In this document: one piece after another, positions 19,794 through 28,223 of the stretch
Numbering within the stretch: the stretch's first letter is position 1
Layout: each line of letters starts with the position of its first letter
DNA from: Streptomyces sp. NBC_00083
GTDB lineage: Bacteria; Actinomycetota; Actinomycetes; Streptomycetales; Streptomycetaceae
Assembly (NCBI RefSeq): GCF_026343295.1
Contig: NZ_JAPELY010000002.1
Coordinates: 1,426,001 to 1,490,000, forward strand
DNA length: 64,000 nt
Direction: 5' to 3'
Notes under the pieces: generated by a model
The model's input: only the letters and a program-made list of their open reading frames with translations
Told to the model about the DNA's origin: nothing
The model's database searches: none
Translations under genes and position numbers: made by a program

Positions 19794-20483
19794 TCAACCG
19801 GCTTGTCCCGGCGGCTGGTTGATGAAGCCGCCCGCCCTGGCGGCGGCGAGGGCGGCCGAGGCCGACTGGTCGGCGAGGCGGGTGCCCACGGGTTCGCGTG
19901 TGATGAACAGGCGCAGGAAAAGGGGGGCCGAAACGGCCCGCACCACGGCGCCCGCGTCGGTGCCGGCCGGCACTTCACCCCGCTCCACGCCGCGCCGCAC
20001 GACCGCTTCGCCGCGCGCGAACCGCTCGGTGTAGAAGACGCGCAGCGCGTCCGCCGCGCGCGCCGACGTGAACGCCGCCGCGATGAGCGCGGTGGGACCG
20101 GCGCCCTCGGCGCCGCCGTCGGTGAACGACCGGGCCGTCTCGCGGGCCAGGGCGCGCAGATCGCCCTCCAGGCTCCCGGTGTCCGGCGGGCTCCAGTCCT
20201 CCTCGCCCGCGAGGTCGAGCGCGTCGGCGACAAGTCCCTCGAGCCCGCCCCAGCGCCGGTAGAGGGTCGTCTTGTGAACGCCCGAGTGCTCGGCCACGTA
20301 CTCGACGGTGAGCCCCGGATAGCCCTGTTCGGACAGTCCGGTGAGCACGGCCTCGCGCACCGCGGCGCGGGTGCGCGCGGTGCGGCCGCCGGGGCGTCTG
20401 CTGCCGGGGGCGGCCGGGGGTGCAGGGGCCTTCGGCGGATCGGGGGGCCCCGGCGCGGGGGTGTCCTGAGGGTCCAGGTTCAC
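19794..20483 (-). CDS. TetR-family transcriptional regulator
   Basis: DNA-binding repressor, 229 residues from GTG 20483, which has GGGAG 12 bases upstream. A longer start at GTG 20528 is possible but has a poor site and would sit against the operator. A disordered Pro-rich leader precedes the helix-turn-helix (LTVEYVAEHSGVHKTTLYRRWGG), followed by an all-alpha ligand domain with a TetR_C-like end (RFARGEAVVRRGVERGEV, RLFITREP). A strong dyad upstream (20501-20559) indicates autoregulation. The expected divergent target gene is missing: the next intact gene is a histidine phosphatase 200 bases away. Confidence 0.88.
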   Translation of the reverse strand: MNLDPQDTPAPGPPDPPKAPAPPAAPGSRRPGGRTARTRAAVREAVLTGLSEQGYPGLTVEYVAEHSGVHKTTLYRRWGGLEGLVADALDLAGEEDWSPPDTGSLEGDLRALARETARSFTDGGAEGAGPTALIAAAFTSARAADALRVFYTERFARGEAVVRRGVERGEVPAGTDAGAVVRAVSAPLFLRLFITREPVGTRLADQSASAALAAARAGGFINQPPGQAG

Positions 20484-20500
20484 ATTCAATTGCGACTCCC

Positions 20501-20559
20501 GTTGCGTTAGTCGGTCCGAGTCTGCCACACTCGTCGTAACGCCACAGATGTTGCGTTAC
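20501..20559. promoter_or_regulatory. TetR operator region with three half sites
   Basis: Perfect 7-bp inverted repeat GTAACGC (20536-20542) and GCGTTAC (20553-20559) spaced by 10 bases, plus a third half site TTGCGTTA at 20502-20509, identical to the one at 20551-20558. The dyad is about 55 bases before the tetR start and would be bound by its product. Confidence 0.7.
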
Positions 20560-20605
20560 TAAGCCGGTGCGGGATGCCGCGCCGCCGACGGAACGGGAGA
20601 CGCCC

Positions 20606-20762
20606 ATGTCGCTCACACCCGCCCACCCCTTCCCGCGGTCCCTGGCGGACGCCCCGGAAAACGGGCTCGTGACCGGGATCGACCGCCGGGTGGATCCGGG
20701 CCTACGCCGGATGGAGGCCGCACATGCGCTCGACAGGGGCGCGGGCGATCTAGGGTTTGGTC
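20606..20762 (+). other. Possible 5' remnant of the lost TetR target gene
   Basis: After the TetR dyad a GGGAGA site (20595-20600) and an ATG at 20606 open a frame with good codon usage (MSLTPAHPFPRSLADAPENG...), which has no recognisable domain and then runs without an obvious break into the histidine phosphatase gene in another frame. It looks like the start of a gene whose body has been deleted. Not supported as an intact gene. Confidence 0.35.
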
Positions 20763-21422
20763 ATGGCAAGACCACGGCGCATCGTCCTCGTCCGGCATGG
20801 CGAGTCGGAGGGCAATGCCGACGACACCGTGTACGAGCGCGAGCCCGACCATGCGCTGAGGCTCACCGAGAACGGCCTGCGGCAGGCCGAGGCGACGGGG
20901 GAGCGGCTGCGTGCGCTGTTCGGCGAGGAGCGCGTCAGTGTGTACGTATCGCCGTACCGACGCACCCACGAGACGTTCCGGGCGTTCGGCCTCGCCCCCG
21001 AGCAGGTCCGCATCCGGGAGGAGCCGCGGCTGCGCGAGCAGGACTGGGGGAACTGGCAGGACAGGGACGATGTCAAACTGCAGAAGGCCTACCGGGACGC
21101 GTACGGCCACTTCTTCTACCGGTTCGCCCAGGGCGAGTCGGGAGCCGATGTGTACGACCGGGTCGGCGCCTTCCTGGAGAGCCTCTACCGCAGCTTCGAG
21201 GCACCGGACCACCCGCCCAACGTGCTGCTCGTGACGCACGGGCTCACCATGCGGCTGTTCTGCATGCGCTGGTTCCACTGGAGCGTGGCGGACTTCGAGT
21301 CGCTGTCCAACCCCGGAAACGCGGAGAGCAGAACCCTGCTCCTGGGCGCCGACGGGCGGTACTCGCTGGACCGGCCGTTCCAGCGCTGGCGCGCCCCCGA
21401 GCCGTACGGCATCACCGGATAG
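20763..21422 (+). CDS. Histidine phosphatase family protein
   Basis: Phosphoglycerate-mutase-like phosphatase of 219 residues. The phosphohistidine motif RHGESEGN comes right at the start (VLVRHGESEGN), a second arginine is in VYVSPYRRTHET, and the C-terminal His in VLLVTHGLTMRLF. EQDWGNWQD is typical of the actinobacterial subgroup. Start ATG 20763 is preceded only by a weak AGGG. It lies 12 bases before the ADP-ribosylglycohydrolase gene, so the two are probably one operon. The substrate cannot be told; broad phosphatase activity is more likely than a glycolytic mutase role, as no mutase-specific insert is seen. Confidence 0.9.
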   Translation: MARPRRIVLVRHGESEGNADDTVYEREPDHALRLTENGLRQAEATGERLRALFGEERVSVYVSPYRRTHETFRAFGLAPEQVRIREEPRLREQDWGNWQDRDDVKLQKAYRDAYGHFFYRFAQGESGADVYDRVGAFLESLYRSFEAPDHPPNVLLVTHGLTMRLFCMRWFHWSVADFESLSNPGNAESRTLLLGADGRYSLDRPFQRWRAPEPYGITG

Positions 21423-21434
21423 AGTGGCTGTGCG

Positions 21435-22355
21435 ATGACCGCTGACTCCTCCCCCGAAGCATTCGACCCGCGCCTCGTCCGCGCGCTGAACAGCCTGCGC
21501 GGGCTGTCCGTCGGCGACGCACTGGGCTCCCAGTTCTTCGTCCCCGTCAACTATCCCCGCCTCAAGCGCCGGGAACTGCCCGAAGGCCCCTGGCAGTGGA
21601 CCGACGACACCGAGATGGCCTGCTCGGTGCTGGCCGTGCTCGCCGCGCACGACCGCATGGACCAGGACGCGCTCGCGCAGTCCTTCGCCCGGCACCACGA
21701 CTTCGACCGGGGCTACGGTCCCGCCGTGAACCGGATGCTGCGCCTCGTCCGAGAGGGCGGGGACTGGCGGGAGCTGGCCTCCGCGCTCTTCAACGGCCAG
21801 GGCTCCTGGGGCAACGGGTCAGCCATGCGGATCGGGCCGCTCGGCGCCTGGTACGCCGGCGACCCCGAACAGGCCACCCACCAGGCGGAGATCTCCTCGT
21901 ACACGACGCACCAGCACCGAGAGGCGGTCGTGGGAGCCATGGCCGTCGCGGCGGCCGCGGCACTGGCCGCCGCGCCCGAGGGGCCGCCCGGACCGGGCGA
22001 CCTCCTCGACGCGGTCATCGCGCTCGTGCCGCGCAGCGCCGTGGGGGCCGGGCTCCGGCGGGCGCGGGACATGCTCGACTACGACGACGCCGCGACGGTG
22101 GCCGCGGTGCTCGGCTCCGGTCGGCGCACCAGCGCGCACGACACCGTGCCGTTCGCCCTCTGGTCGGCGGCGCGCGGACTGGGCGACTACGAGAGGGCGT
22201 TCTGGACGACGGCCCAGGTGGGCGGCGACGTCGACACCACGTGCGCGATCGTGGGCGGCGTCATCGCCTCCGGCACGGCAGGAGCACCGCCCGCGGCCTG
22301 GCTGGAACACACGGAGCCCCTCCCGGACTGGATCCCGGCCGCCCCGACCGGCTGA
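21435..22355 (+). CDS. ADP-ribosylglycohydrolase family protein
   Basis: Predicted hydrolase removing ADP-ribose from proteins, nucleic acids or small molecules (DraG/ARH family), 306 residues. The metal-binding motifs are intact: LSVGDALGSQ near the start, QWTDDTEMA at about 55-63, GNGSAMRIGPLG near 130, and C-terminal GGDVDTTCAIVGG around 265-277. Start ATG 21435, 12 bases after the phosphatase stop. It may reverse ADP-ribosylation made by an enzyme encoded elsewhere; no ADP-ribosyltransferase or macrodomain gene is next to it. Confidence 0.92.
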   Translation: MTADSSPEAFDPRLVRALNSLRGLSVGDALGSQFFVPVNYPRLKRRELPEGPWQWTDDTEMACSVLAVLAAHDRMDQDALAQSFARHHDFDRGYGPAVNRMLRLVREGGDWRELASALFNGQGSWGNGSAMRIGPLGAWYAGDPEQATHQAEISSYTTHQHREAVVGAMAVAAAAALAAAPEGPPGPGDLLDAVIALVPRSAVGAGLRRARDMLDYDDAATVAAVLGSGRRTSAHDTVPFALWSAARGLGDYERAFWTTAQVGGDVDTTCAIVGGVIASGTAGAPPAAWLEHTEPLPDWIPAAPTG

Positions 22356-22917
22356 GTCGCTGCCCGGCGAGGCCGGAGCCGGAGTCGAGGGCGGGACCGG
22401 GGCCGCACCCAGGGCGGGGTCCCGAGGGCGGGCTCCCGAGGCCGCACCGCCCGCTCGGCGTGGGGCGGGGTCGGGTGATGCGGGCCGATTGATGCTTTAC
22501 GCGTGCGACGACAGTGCCATGGCCGACCGGTTCCAGCGGCTGTGGAGCACCGGGTCGTCGAGCCCGCGAGCGGGGTCTCCGTGAGAGGGGGCGGCGGGGA
22601 ATGGGCGGTGTGCTGTGCGCCGGGGGTGGCATCGGCCGGCCGGTCTTCGACGGCGTTCCGGGGGCGTCCCGTGGAACGTAACCGGGGTTGACGGAGGTCT
22701 GCTCGCAGATGTGCGGGAGCGAATACGGCGACCGCGCGTCGTGGCGATGATCGGAGCCAACGGCCAGGGCGCGGTGCCGTTGCCGTTGCCGCCAGGTTGC
22801 TGCGTCCGCATCCGGGGTGAGAACGGCCCGGGGGCGAGGCGTTCGAGGGCGCCGTGGGCGGGCGGGGGTGACCTGGGTGTCGCGGGCGGGCGCAGGCGGC
22901 GTAACCTTGCAGGCGCC
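22356..22917. other. 562-base intergenic region without a supported gene
   Basis: GC-rich spacer between the ADP-ribosylglycohydrolase gene and rnhB. The frames that cross it have no recognisable domains or ribosome sites. TTGACG at about 22687 could be a -35, but no convincing -10 follows. TAACCT about 8 bases before the rnhB ATG may be a -10 of a nearly leaderless transcript. Confidence 0.5.
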
Positions 22918-23628
22918 ATGCCGTACGAACCACCCACCCACAGCGTCGAGCGCTCGATTCGCGCCACCACCGGGGCCAAGATCGTCGCCGGTGTCGACGA
23001 AGTCGGACGCGGGGCGTGGGCCGGTCCCGTCACGGTGTGCGCCGCCATCACCGGGCTGCGCCGACCGCCCGCCGGACTGACCGACTCCAAGCTGATCAGC
23101 CCCAAGCGTCGCAATGAGCTCGCCGCGATACTGGAGGGCTGGGTCACCGCGTACGCGCTGGGTGACGCATCGCCTCAGGAAATCGACGAGCTGGGCATGA
23201 CCGCCGCCCTGCGGCTGGCCGCCGTCCGCGCCCTGGAGGCGCTGCCGGTCCGGCCGGACGCGGTGATCCTCGACGGGAAGCACAACTATCTCGGGCTGCC
23301 CTGGCAGGTCCGTACGGTGATCAAGGGCGACCAGTCCTGCGTCGCCGTGTCGGCCGCCTCGGTCATCGCCAAGGTGCGCAGGGACGCGGTGATGGCCGAA
23401 CTGACCGGCACGCAGGGGGAGTACGCGGGGTTCGGCTTCGCCGACAACGCCGGCTATCCCTCGCCCGTGCACAAGGCGGCGCTGGAGGAGCGGGGGCCCA
23501 CCCCCTATCACCGGCTGTCCTGGTCGTACCTGGACGCGCTGCCCCAATGGCGCCACCTGAAGAAGACGCGGCTCTCCCCGGAGGCAGCCGCACTCGAAAG
23601 CGGGGGACAGCTCGGCTTCGACTTCTGA
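22918..23628 (+). CDS. rnhB: Ribonuclease HII
   Basis: Cleaves the RNA strand of RNA-DNA hybrids and starts removal of misincorporated ribonucleotides. 236 residues from ATG 22918; the frame extends further upstream but the family starts here. Catalytic residues: Asp and Glu in AGVDEVGRGAWAG, Asp in ILDGKHNYL, and the C-terminal Asp in GFADNAGYPSPVH. KGDQSCVAVSAASVIAKV is a further hallmark. No clear ribosome site precedes the ATG, consistent with a leaderless or short-leader mRNA. Only divergent intergenic DNA follows. Confidence 0.96.
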   Translation: MPYEPPTHSVERSIRATTGAKIVAGVDEVGRGAWAGPVTVCAAITGLRRPPAGLTDSKLISPKRRNELAAILEGWVTAYALGDASPQEIDELGMTAALRLAAVRALEALPVRPDAVILDGKHNYLGLPWQVRTVIKGDQSCVAVSAASVIAKVRRDAVMAELTGTQGEYAGFGFADNAGYPSPVHKAALEERGPTPYHRLSWSYLDALPQWRHLKKTRLSPEAAALESGGQLGFDF

Positions 23629-23948
23629 CCCCGGATCGCCCCCGAATCGAGCTCTTGGATCGCGTCCCCGGATCGCGTCCCTGGTTCTCTGCCCGGGACG
23701 GCGACCCGGATCCTGACCCCGGACGACACCGGAGCCCGGCCTCGCGCCACAGGTTTCCGGTCCGTTCTCCCTATGGCGTCCCCCTGCTGCCGGAGTCTTC
23801 CGGTCCGCTTCGTGGGAGCGTCAAAGTCCGGGTCCGCGTCCCGAAATCCCTGGACTTTCCCGCCCAGTTGCGGGGAGAATCCGCCCCGATCGCACCTTTG
23901 TGCCACCCGCCGGTGACGCCCTCACCGGCATTTGATAGACATCCATCC
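23629..23948. other. 320-base intergenic region with short tandem repeat and candidate promoter
   Basis: Holds a tandem pair of GGATCGCGTCCC at about 23657-23683 and several scattered GGATC blocks. Close to the next gene GTGACG, 17 bases, TAGACA forms a plausible promoter ending about seven bases before the ATG at 23949, which would give a leaderless mRNA. No gene seen. Confidence 0.4.
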
Positions 23949-24572
23949 ATGCCTCTCATCCCCGAGGAGCCTCAGATTCACGAGAGTGCCCAGGGTCCCC
24001 GCGTCACCCCGGCCGCCGGCCGCACCGCGCAGACCCCTCGCCCCGTACCCGGTCCGCGTCCCGCGGCCGTGCCGCGTCCCGGACGTCCGGGCCCCGGCCC
24101 TGCCCGGCCCACGCCCCCCGCGCAGCGGTCGCACGGTTCCGTCGCGCAGACCCCGCCGGCCGGACCTCCGAGCCCGGCCGGTCCGCAGATCCAGCTGATC
24201 CCTTCCCCCGCCGACGGCGCGCTCGACGCCGCGGGCGAAGCGGTGGACCTGCTGCTCGACTCCGGCCGAGCGCCGGGCGACATCCTGGTCCTCACCATCG
24301 GTGAGCCGCACCCGTGGGCAGCGCACGAGCTGTCCTTCGGCGAGGACGCCTACTGGGCCCAGCACGACGCCCGTGACGACGTCTTCTACGCGGACGCGGC
24401 AACCGTCGCGCGGGCCTCGTCCCGCCCGGTGGTCGTCGTCGCCGCCAACGCCGGGGAGGCCGACGGTGCCGCGACGCGCGCGCTGCCGCTCGCCCTGGCC
24501 CGTGCCGAGGTGCTGCTCATCGTGTGCGGCGACCCGGAGCGCGTCAACGAGGCGCTCGGCGCCGGAGTCTGA
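23949..24572 (+). CDS. Unknown protein resembling a stand-alone UvrD-type helicase C-terminus
   Basis: 207 residues. The first 85 are Pro/Arg/Ala-rich and disordered. The rest (GDILVLTIGEPHPWAAHE, DDVFYADAATVARASSRPVVVVAAN, ALPLALARAEVLLIVCGDPERVNEAL) follows the pattern of the C-terminal end of UvrD/PcrA-like helicases, where DVFY...KGLERPVVVLAVN and LYVGLSRAR.LLVVCGDP are expected. The Walker motifs are absent and the helicase lysine/glutamate and the SRAR arginine are altered, so it cannot be an ATPase. Start ATG 23949. Function unknown; a protein-protein or DNA-binding leftover is possible. The resemblance is from memory of the motif, not from a search. Confidence 0.6.
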   Translation: MPLIPEEPQIHESAQGPRVTPAAGRTAQTPRPVPGPRPAAVPRPGRPGPGPARPTPPAQRSHGSVAQTPPAGPPSPAGPQIQLIPSPADGALDAAGEAVDLLLDSGRAPGDILVLTIGEPHPWAAHELSFGEDAYWAQHDARDDVFYADAATVARASSRPVVVVAANAGEADGAATRALPLALARAEVLLIVCGDPERVNEALGAGV

Positions 24573-24741
24573 AGCCCCCCACACGCGCGATCCGGCCCCG
24601 CGCACGGGTGGCCGGACGCGCGGGTAGGGGCCCGGCCCGTAACCTCGGCGAGCGCCGTCAGCGCCGTCATGGACGTGCCGGTCCCCGCGCTCGTGCCCCT
24701 GTCCATGGCAGCGTCCCTGTACAGGGGTGTGCCGTGACGGT

Positions 24742-25380
24742 TCAGCGCGCGGCCGTGCGGCGTGGCATGTCCAGGCCTCCGGTGCCGGACCGCAGCGACA
24801 GCGGGGCCTGCATGCGTCCGGCCCCGGTCATCGTGTGCGGTGCGACGGCGGTGCTGGGGCGGCGGCCGCCGCGGCCCTCGCCGAGCACCTGCCACCCCAC
24901 GCGCGTGAGCGTGATGTACGCCCCGCAGCGCAGCCCGTGCAGGGTGCAGGCGTCCCGCAGCCCCCACATCCAGGCGCCGTCCTCCTCTGTCCACCGTTCG
25001 TCCCCGTCACGGCAGTAGAGCAGTACCGCCGTGCGCACCGGGGCGCGGCGGCGAAGGTCGTGCGGAACCACCCGGCGCAGATGGGCCAGGAGCGCGTTGC
25101 GCAACTCCCAGCCGTCGGCCGGCGCCGCCCGCGGGGTGAACGACGCGCTGGCCGCGAGCCGTTCCTCATGGTCGAGGACCGCGACGACGGCGGTCCCCGG
25201 CGCCGGCCGGTGCCGTTCGTGCAGCCCGTCGACGACCTCGCGGGGACTGCGCAGCAGCGGAATGCCGGCCGCGGCCCACTCGGCGGGCTCCAGCATCCGG
25301 GTGCAGCGGTTCGCGGAGCCGGTCGACAGGAGGCCGGAAGCGGCGGCCGAAGCCGCGGACGGAGCGAATCCGAAGGTCAC
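24742..25380 (-). CDS. Conserved actinobacterial protein of unknown function
   Basis: 212 residues from GTG 25380, with an excellent AAGGGAGGA site; the frame upstream of that is noise. I do not recognise a named domain. Visible blocks: ANRCTRMLEPAEWAAAGIPLLRSP, VVAVLDHEERLAASASF, LRNALLAHLRRVVPHDLRRR, VLLYCRDGDERWTEEDGAWMWGLRDACTLHGLRCGAYITLT. The sequence is neither secreted nor membrane-bound. A faint likeness to RadC/JAB-type folds was considered, but the metal-binding histidines are missing. It lies downstream of recQ on the same strand, beyond a repeat array, and may share its transcript. Confidence 0.7.
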   Translation of the reverse strand: MTFGFAPSAASAAASGLLSTGSANRCTRMLEPAEWAAAGIPLLRSPREVVDGLHERHRPAPGTAVVAVLDHEERLAASASFTPRAAPADGWELRNALLAHLRRVVPHDLRRRAPVRTAVLLYCRDGDERWTEEDGAWMWGLRDACTLHGLRCGAYITLTRVGWQVLGEGRGGRRPSTAVAPHTMTGAGRMQAPLSLRSGTGGLDMPRRTAAR

Positions 25381-25651
25381 GGTCCTCCCTTCAGGAGACG
25401 CGCCCCACGCGCGGGCGGGGCCGGGCGGACCCGCACCGGCACAGCCCGTCCGTACCACCCGGATGGGGGCGGGGCGGGTCCCAATGGTCGCTGCCCTGCG
25501 GTCGGTTGACGGGCGGGTCGGGACGCCGATCGGGTCCGCGGGCACACATGTGTATCCCTGCCCAGGCACGCCCCCGATCACCCCCTGAGCCCCGCTCCGG
25601 CCACCAGCGTTGGCGAGAACCCGCAGGCGGCTGAAGCCAGGATCCACCGGC
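25381..25651. other. Intergenic region between unknown gene and repeat array
   Basis: No gene seen. It contains a perfect palindrome ACACATGTGT (25544-25553) within GGATACACATG on the minus strand, a possible -10 or operator for the unknown gene about 165 bases further on. The remainder is featureless GC-rich sequence. Confidence 0.4.
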
Positions 25652-25815
25652 GCAGCACCCCCGCAACCGCCCTGAGGCCGGGCACCCCCGGACCGCCTTC
25701 AGGCCAGGCACCGCCGGACCGCCCTCAGGCTGGGCACCGCCGGACCGCCCTCAGGCTGGGCACCGCCGGACCGCCTTCAGGCCAGGCACCGCCCCCCTCA
25801 ACCGCCCTCAGGCCT
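25652..25815. repeat. 26-bp minisatellite at the 3' end of recQ
   Basis: Four nearly identical 26-bp units in tandem (25680-25705, 25706-25731, 25732-25757, 25758-25783), each of the form (G/A)GGCACC(G/C)CCGGACCGCC(C/T)TCAGGC(T/C), with degenerate units on both sides (25652-25679 and 25784-25815). The array reaches across the recQ stop at 25808. There are no spacers, so it is not a CRISPR array. Each junction can pair GCC...GGC, so the transcript may fold into serial hairpins. Confidence 0.85.
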
Positions 25816-27979
25816 GGACCGCCAGAACCAGGGGGAAGACTCCCTGCGCTCCGGAGCGGCGCAGCAGCCTCGCGGCGACGGCCAGGGTCCAGCCCGTGTC
25901 GGAGGCGTCGTCGACGAGCAGCACCGGTCCGGCGGCTTCGGCGAGCGCCGCCGCCAGGTCCTCCGGCACCGTGAACGCGTGGTGCAGCGCGCGCACCCGC
26001 TGCGCGCTGTTGGACTGCGCGACCCGCTCGCCCTCCGGCCCCTCGGCGTAGGCGAGCGAGCCGAGCAGGGGCATCCGGCCGATCTCGGCGATCCGGGCGC
26101 CGAGGGAGGAGACCAGGGCGGGCCGGGTGCGCGAAGGGAGCGTCACCACGCCCGCCGGGCGCGGCGGCGCGTCCGGGCCGCCCGAGGCCCAGCCTCCGCG
26201 GCCCTTGGCCCAGTCGGCGAGCACGCTCACCACGGCCTGCACCACATCGTCGGGCACCGGGCCGTCCGGCGCGCCCGGCGCGAGCATCGGGCGCAGCCGG
26301 TTGCCCCAGCCGATGTCGGAGAGGCGGCCCAACGCCCGCCCGGGGAAGGCGAGTTCGCCCGCCGGGATGCGACCCTTCAGGTCGATGCCGATCGCAGCGA
26401 GGCCCGTGGGCCACATCTTGCGGGGCTCCACCTCGACGCCGGGCCGGGTCAGCTCGCCGCGGGCCTCGTCCAGGGCCGTGCCCGACACGTCCGCCGTGAA
26501 GCGGGCGCCCGCGCAGTTGTCGCAGCGCCCGCACGGCGCGGCCTGCTCGTCGTCGAGCTGGCGGCGCAGGAACTCCATCCGGCAGCCCGTCGTCGAGGCG
26601 TACTCCCGCATCGCCTGCTGCTCGGTGGAGCGCTGCCGCGCCACCCACGCGTACCGCTCGGTGTCGTACACCCACGGCCGGCCCGTGCTGGTCCAGCCGC
26701 CCTTGACGCGGTGCACCGCGCCGTCCACGTCGAGGACCTTGAGCATCGTTTCGAGCCGGGTGCGGCGCAGCTCGACCAGCGGCTCCAGGGCGGGCAGTGA
26801 CATCGGGCGGCCGGCCTGCGCCAGGACGTCCAGGGTGCGCCGGACCTGCTCCTCGGGCGGGAAGGCCACCGACGCGAAGTACTTCCAGATCGCCTCGTCC
26901 TCGCGGCCCGGCAGCAGCAGCACCTCCGCGTGGGCCACGCCTCGGCCCGCTCGGCCGACCTGCTGGTAGTAGGCGATGGGGGAGGACGGCGAGCCCAGGT
27001 GGACCACGAAGCCCAGGTCGGGCTTGTCGAAGCCCATGCCGAGCGCGGACGTGGCGACCAGGGCCTTGACCCGGTTGGCGAGCAGGTCGTCCTCCGCCTG
27101 CTGGCGGTCCGCGTTCTCCGTCTTGCCGGTGTACGACGCCACCGTGTGCCCGCGCCGGCGCAGATACGCGGTCATCTCCTCGGCCGCCGCCACGGTGAGG
27201 GTGTAGATGATGCCCGAGCCCGGCAGCTCGTCGAGGTGGTCGGCGAGCCAGCCCAGGCGGTGCGCCGCGTCCGGCAGCGACACCACGTTGAGGCTGAGGC
27301 TCTCGCGGTCCAGGGGGCCGCGCAGCACCAGCGCGTCCGAACCGCCGCCGGTGCCGAGCTGCTCGGCCACGTCCGCCGTCACCCGTGCGTTCGCGGTCGC
27401 CGTGGTCGCCAACACCGGGACGCCCGGCGGAAGTTCGGCCAGCATCGTGCGGAGGCGGCGGTAGTCGGGACGGAAGTCGTGGCCCCAGTCGGAGATGCAG
27501 TGCGCCTCGTCGACCACGAGCAGGCCGGTGGCCGCGGACAGCTTCGGCAGGACGTTGTCCCGGAAGTCCGGATTGTTGAGCCGCTCGGGCGAGACCAGCA
27601 GGATGTCGACCGCGCCGGCCGCGACCTCCTCCTGGATGGTGTCCCACTCCTCGGGGTTGGCCGAGTTGATGGTGCGGGCCGTGATGCCGGCTCGGGCCGC
27701 CGCGTCGACCTGGTTGCGCATCAGCGCGAGCAGCGGCGAGACGATCACCGTGGGCCCCGCGCCCTGGTTCCGCAGCAGCGCCGTGGCCACGAAGTACACC
27801 GCGGACTTGCCCCAGCCGGTGCGCTGCACGACGAGCGCCCGCCGCTTGTCGGCGACCAGGGCCTCGATCGCCCGCCACTGGTCCTCGCGCAGCCGCGCCG
27901 TGCCGGTGGTGTCCCCGACCAGACGGGCCAGGACCGTGTCGGCCTCGGTGCGCAGTTCCGCGTTGCTCGTGTGCTCCAT
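25808..27979 (-). CDS. recQ: RecQ-family ATP-dependent DNA helicase fused to a phosphoribosyltransferase-like domain
   Basis: 723 residues from ATG 27979 (an ATG at 27991 is also in frame). Helicase core: Walker A RTGWGKS (53-59), SPLLALMRNQVD, DEAH in VVDEAHCISDWGHDFRPDY, ATTATAN, and domain 2 with ATSALGMGFDKPDLGFVVH and YYQQVGRAGRG. The zinc cysteines of the RecQ C-terminal domain are visible (CRMEF and CGRCDNC). The last 100 residues are a separate domain with the PRPP-binding motif VLLVDDASDTGWT (D690-T698), as in type I phosphoribosyltransferases such as ComF. The HRDC domain is absent. The role is repair or restart of replication forks; what the transferase-like end does is unknown. 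Confidence 0.92.
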   Translation of the reverse strand: MEHTSNAELRTEADTVLARLVGDTTGTARLREDQWRAIEALVADKRRALVVQRTGWGKSAVYFVATALLRNQGAGPTVIVSPLLALMRNQVDAAARAGITARTINSANPEEWDTIQEEVAAGAVDILLVSPERLNNPDFRDNVLPKLSAATGLLVVDEAHCISDWGHDFRPDYRRLRTMLAELPPGVPVLATTATANARVTADVAEQLGTGGGSDALVLRGPLDRESLSLNVVSLPDAAHRLGWLADHLDELPGSGIIYTLTVAAAEEMTAYLRRRGHTVASYTGKTENADRQQAEDDLLANRVKALVATSALGMGFDKPDLGFVVHLGSPSSPIAYYQQVGRAGRGVAHAEVLLLPGREDEAIWKYFASVAFPPEEQVRRTLDVLAQAGRPMSLPALEPLVELRRTRLETMLKVLDVDGAVHRVKGGWTSTGRPWVYDTERYAWVARQRSTEQQAMREYASTTGCRMEFLRRQLDDEQAAPCGRCDNCAGARFTADVSGTALDEARGELTRPGVEVEPRKMWPTGLAAIGIDLKGRIPAGELAFPGRALGRLSDIGWGNRLRPMLAPGAPDGPVPDDVVQAVVSVLADWAKGRGGWASGGPDAPPRPAGVVTLPSRTRPALVSSLGARIAEIGRMPLLGSLAYAEGPEGERVAQSNSAQRVRALHHAFTVPEDLAAALAEAAGPVLLVDDASDTGWTLAVAARLLRRSGAQGVFPLVLAVQA

Positions 27980-28223
27980 GCCCCCATACAACAGGACGGG
28001 TCGGACAATCGCGCAACGATGCCGCCCCCGAGCGGTCGTCCGCCCTGGTCAGGGGCCGGTTCGAGCGTCCGCCCGCCCCGGCGGCGATGGTGACCGGCGC
28101 CCGCCCGCGGCCGTCTGTGGCGAACCTTGAAGACAGCTTGAGAACGGCTTGAGGCACCCACGCGAAGCTCCCTGGCGTCGCCCGGAGACCGACCCGGGCA
28201 GACACCGCCGAGCAGGGAAGAAG

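Noticed and set aside
22356..22917. N-terminal extension of RNase HII or a small gene in the long spacer
   Set aside because: No ribosome site and no family support; codon pattern does not differ from shadow frames.
25652..25815. Possible CRISPR array
   Set aside because: 26-bp units without spacers and no cas genes anywhere in the window.
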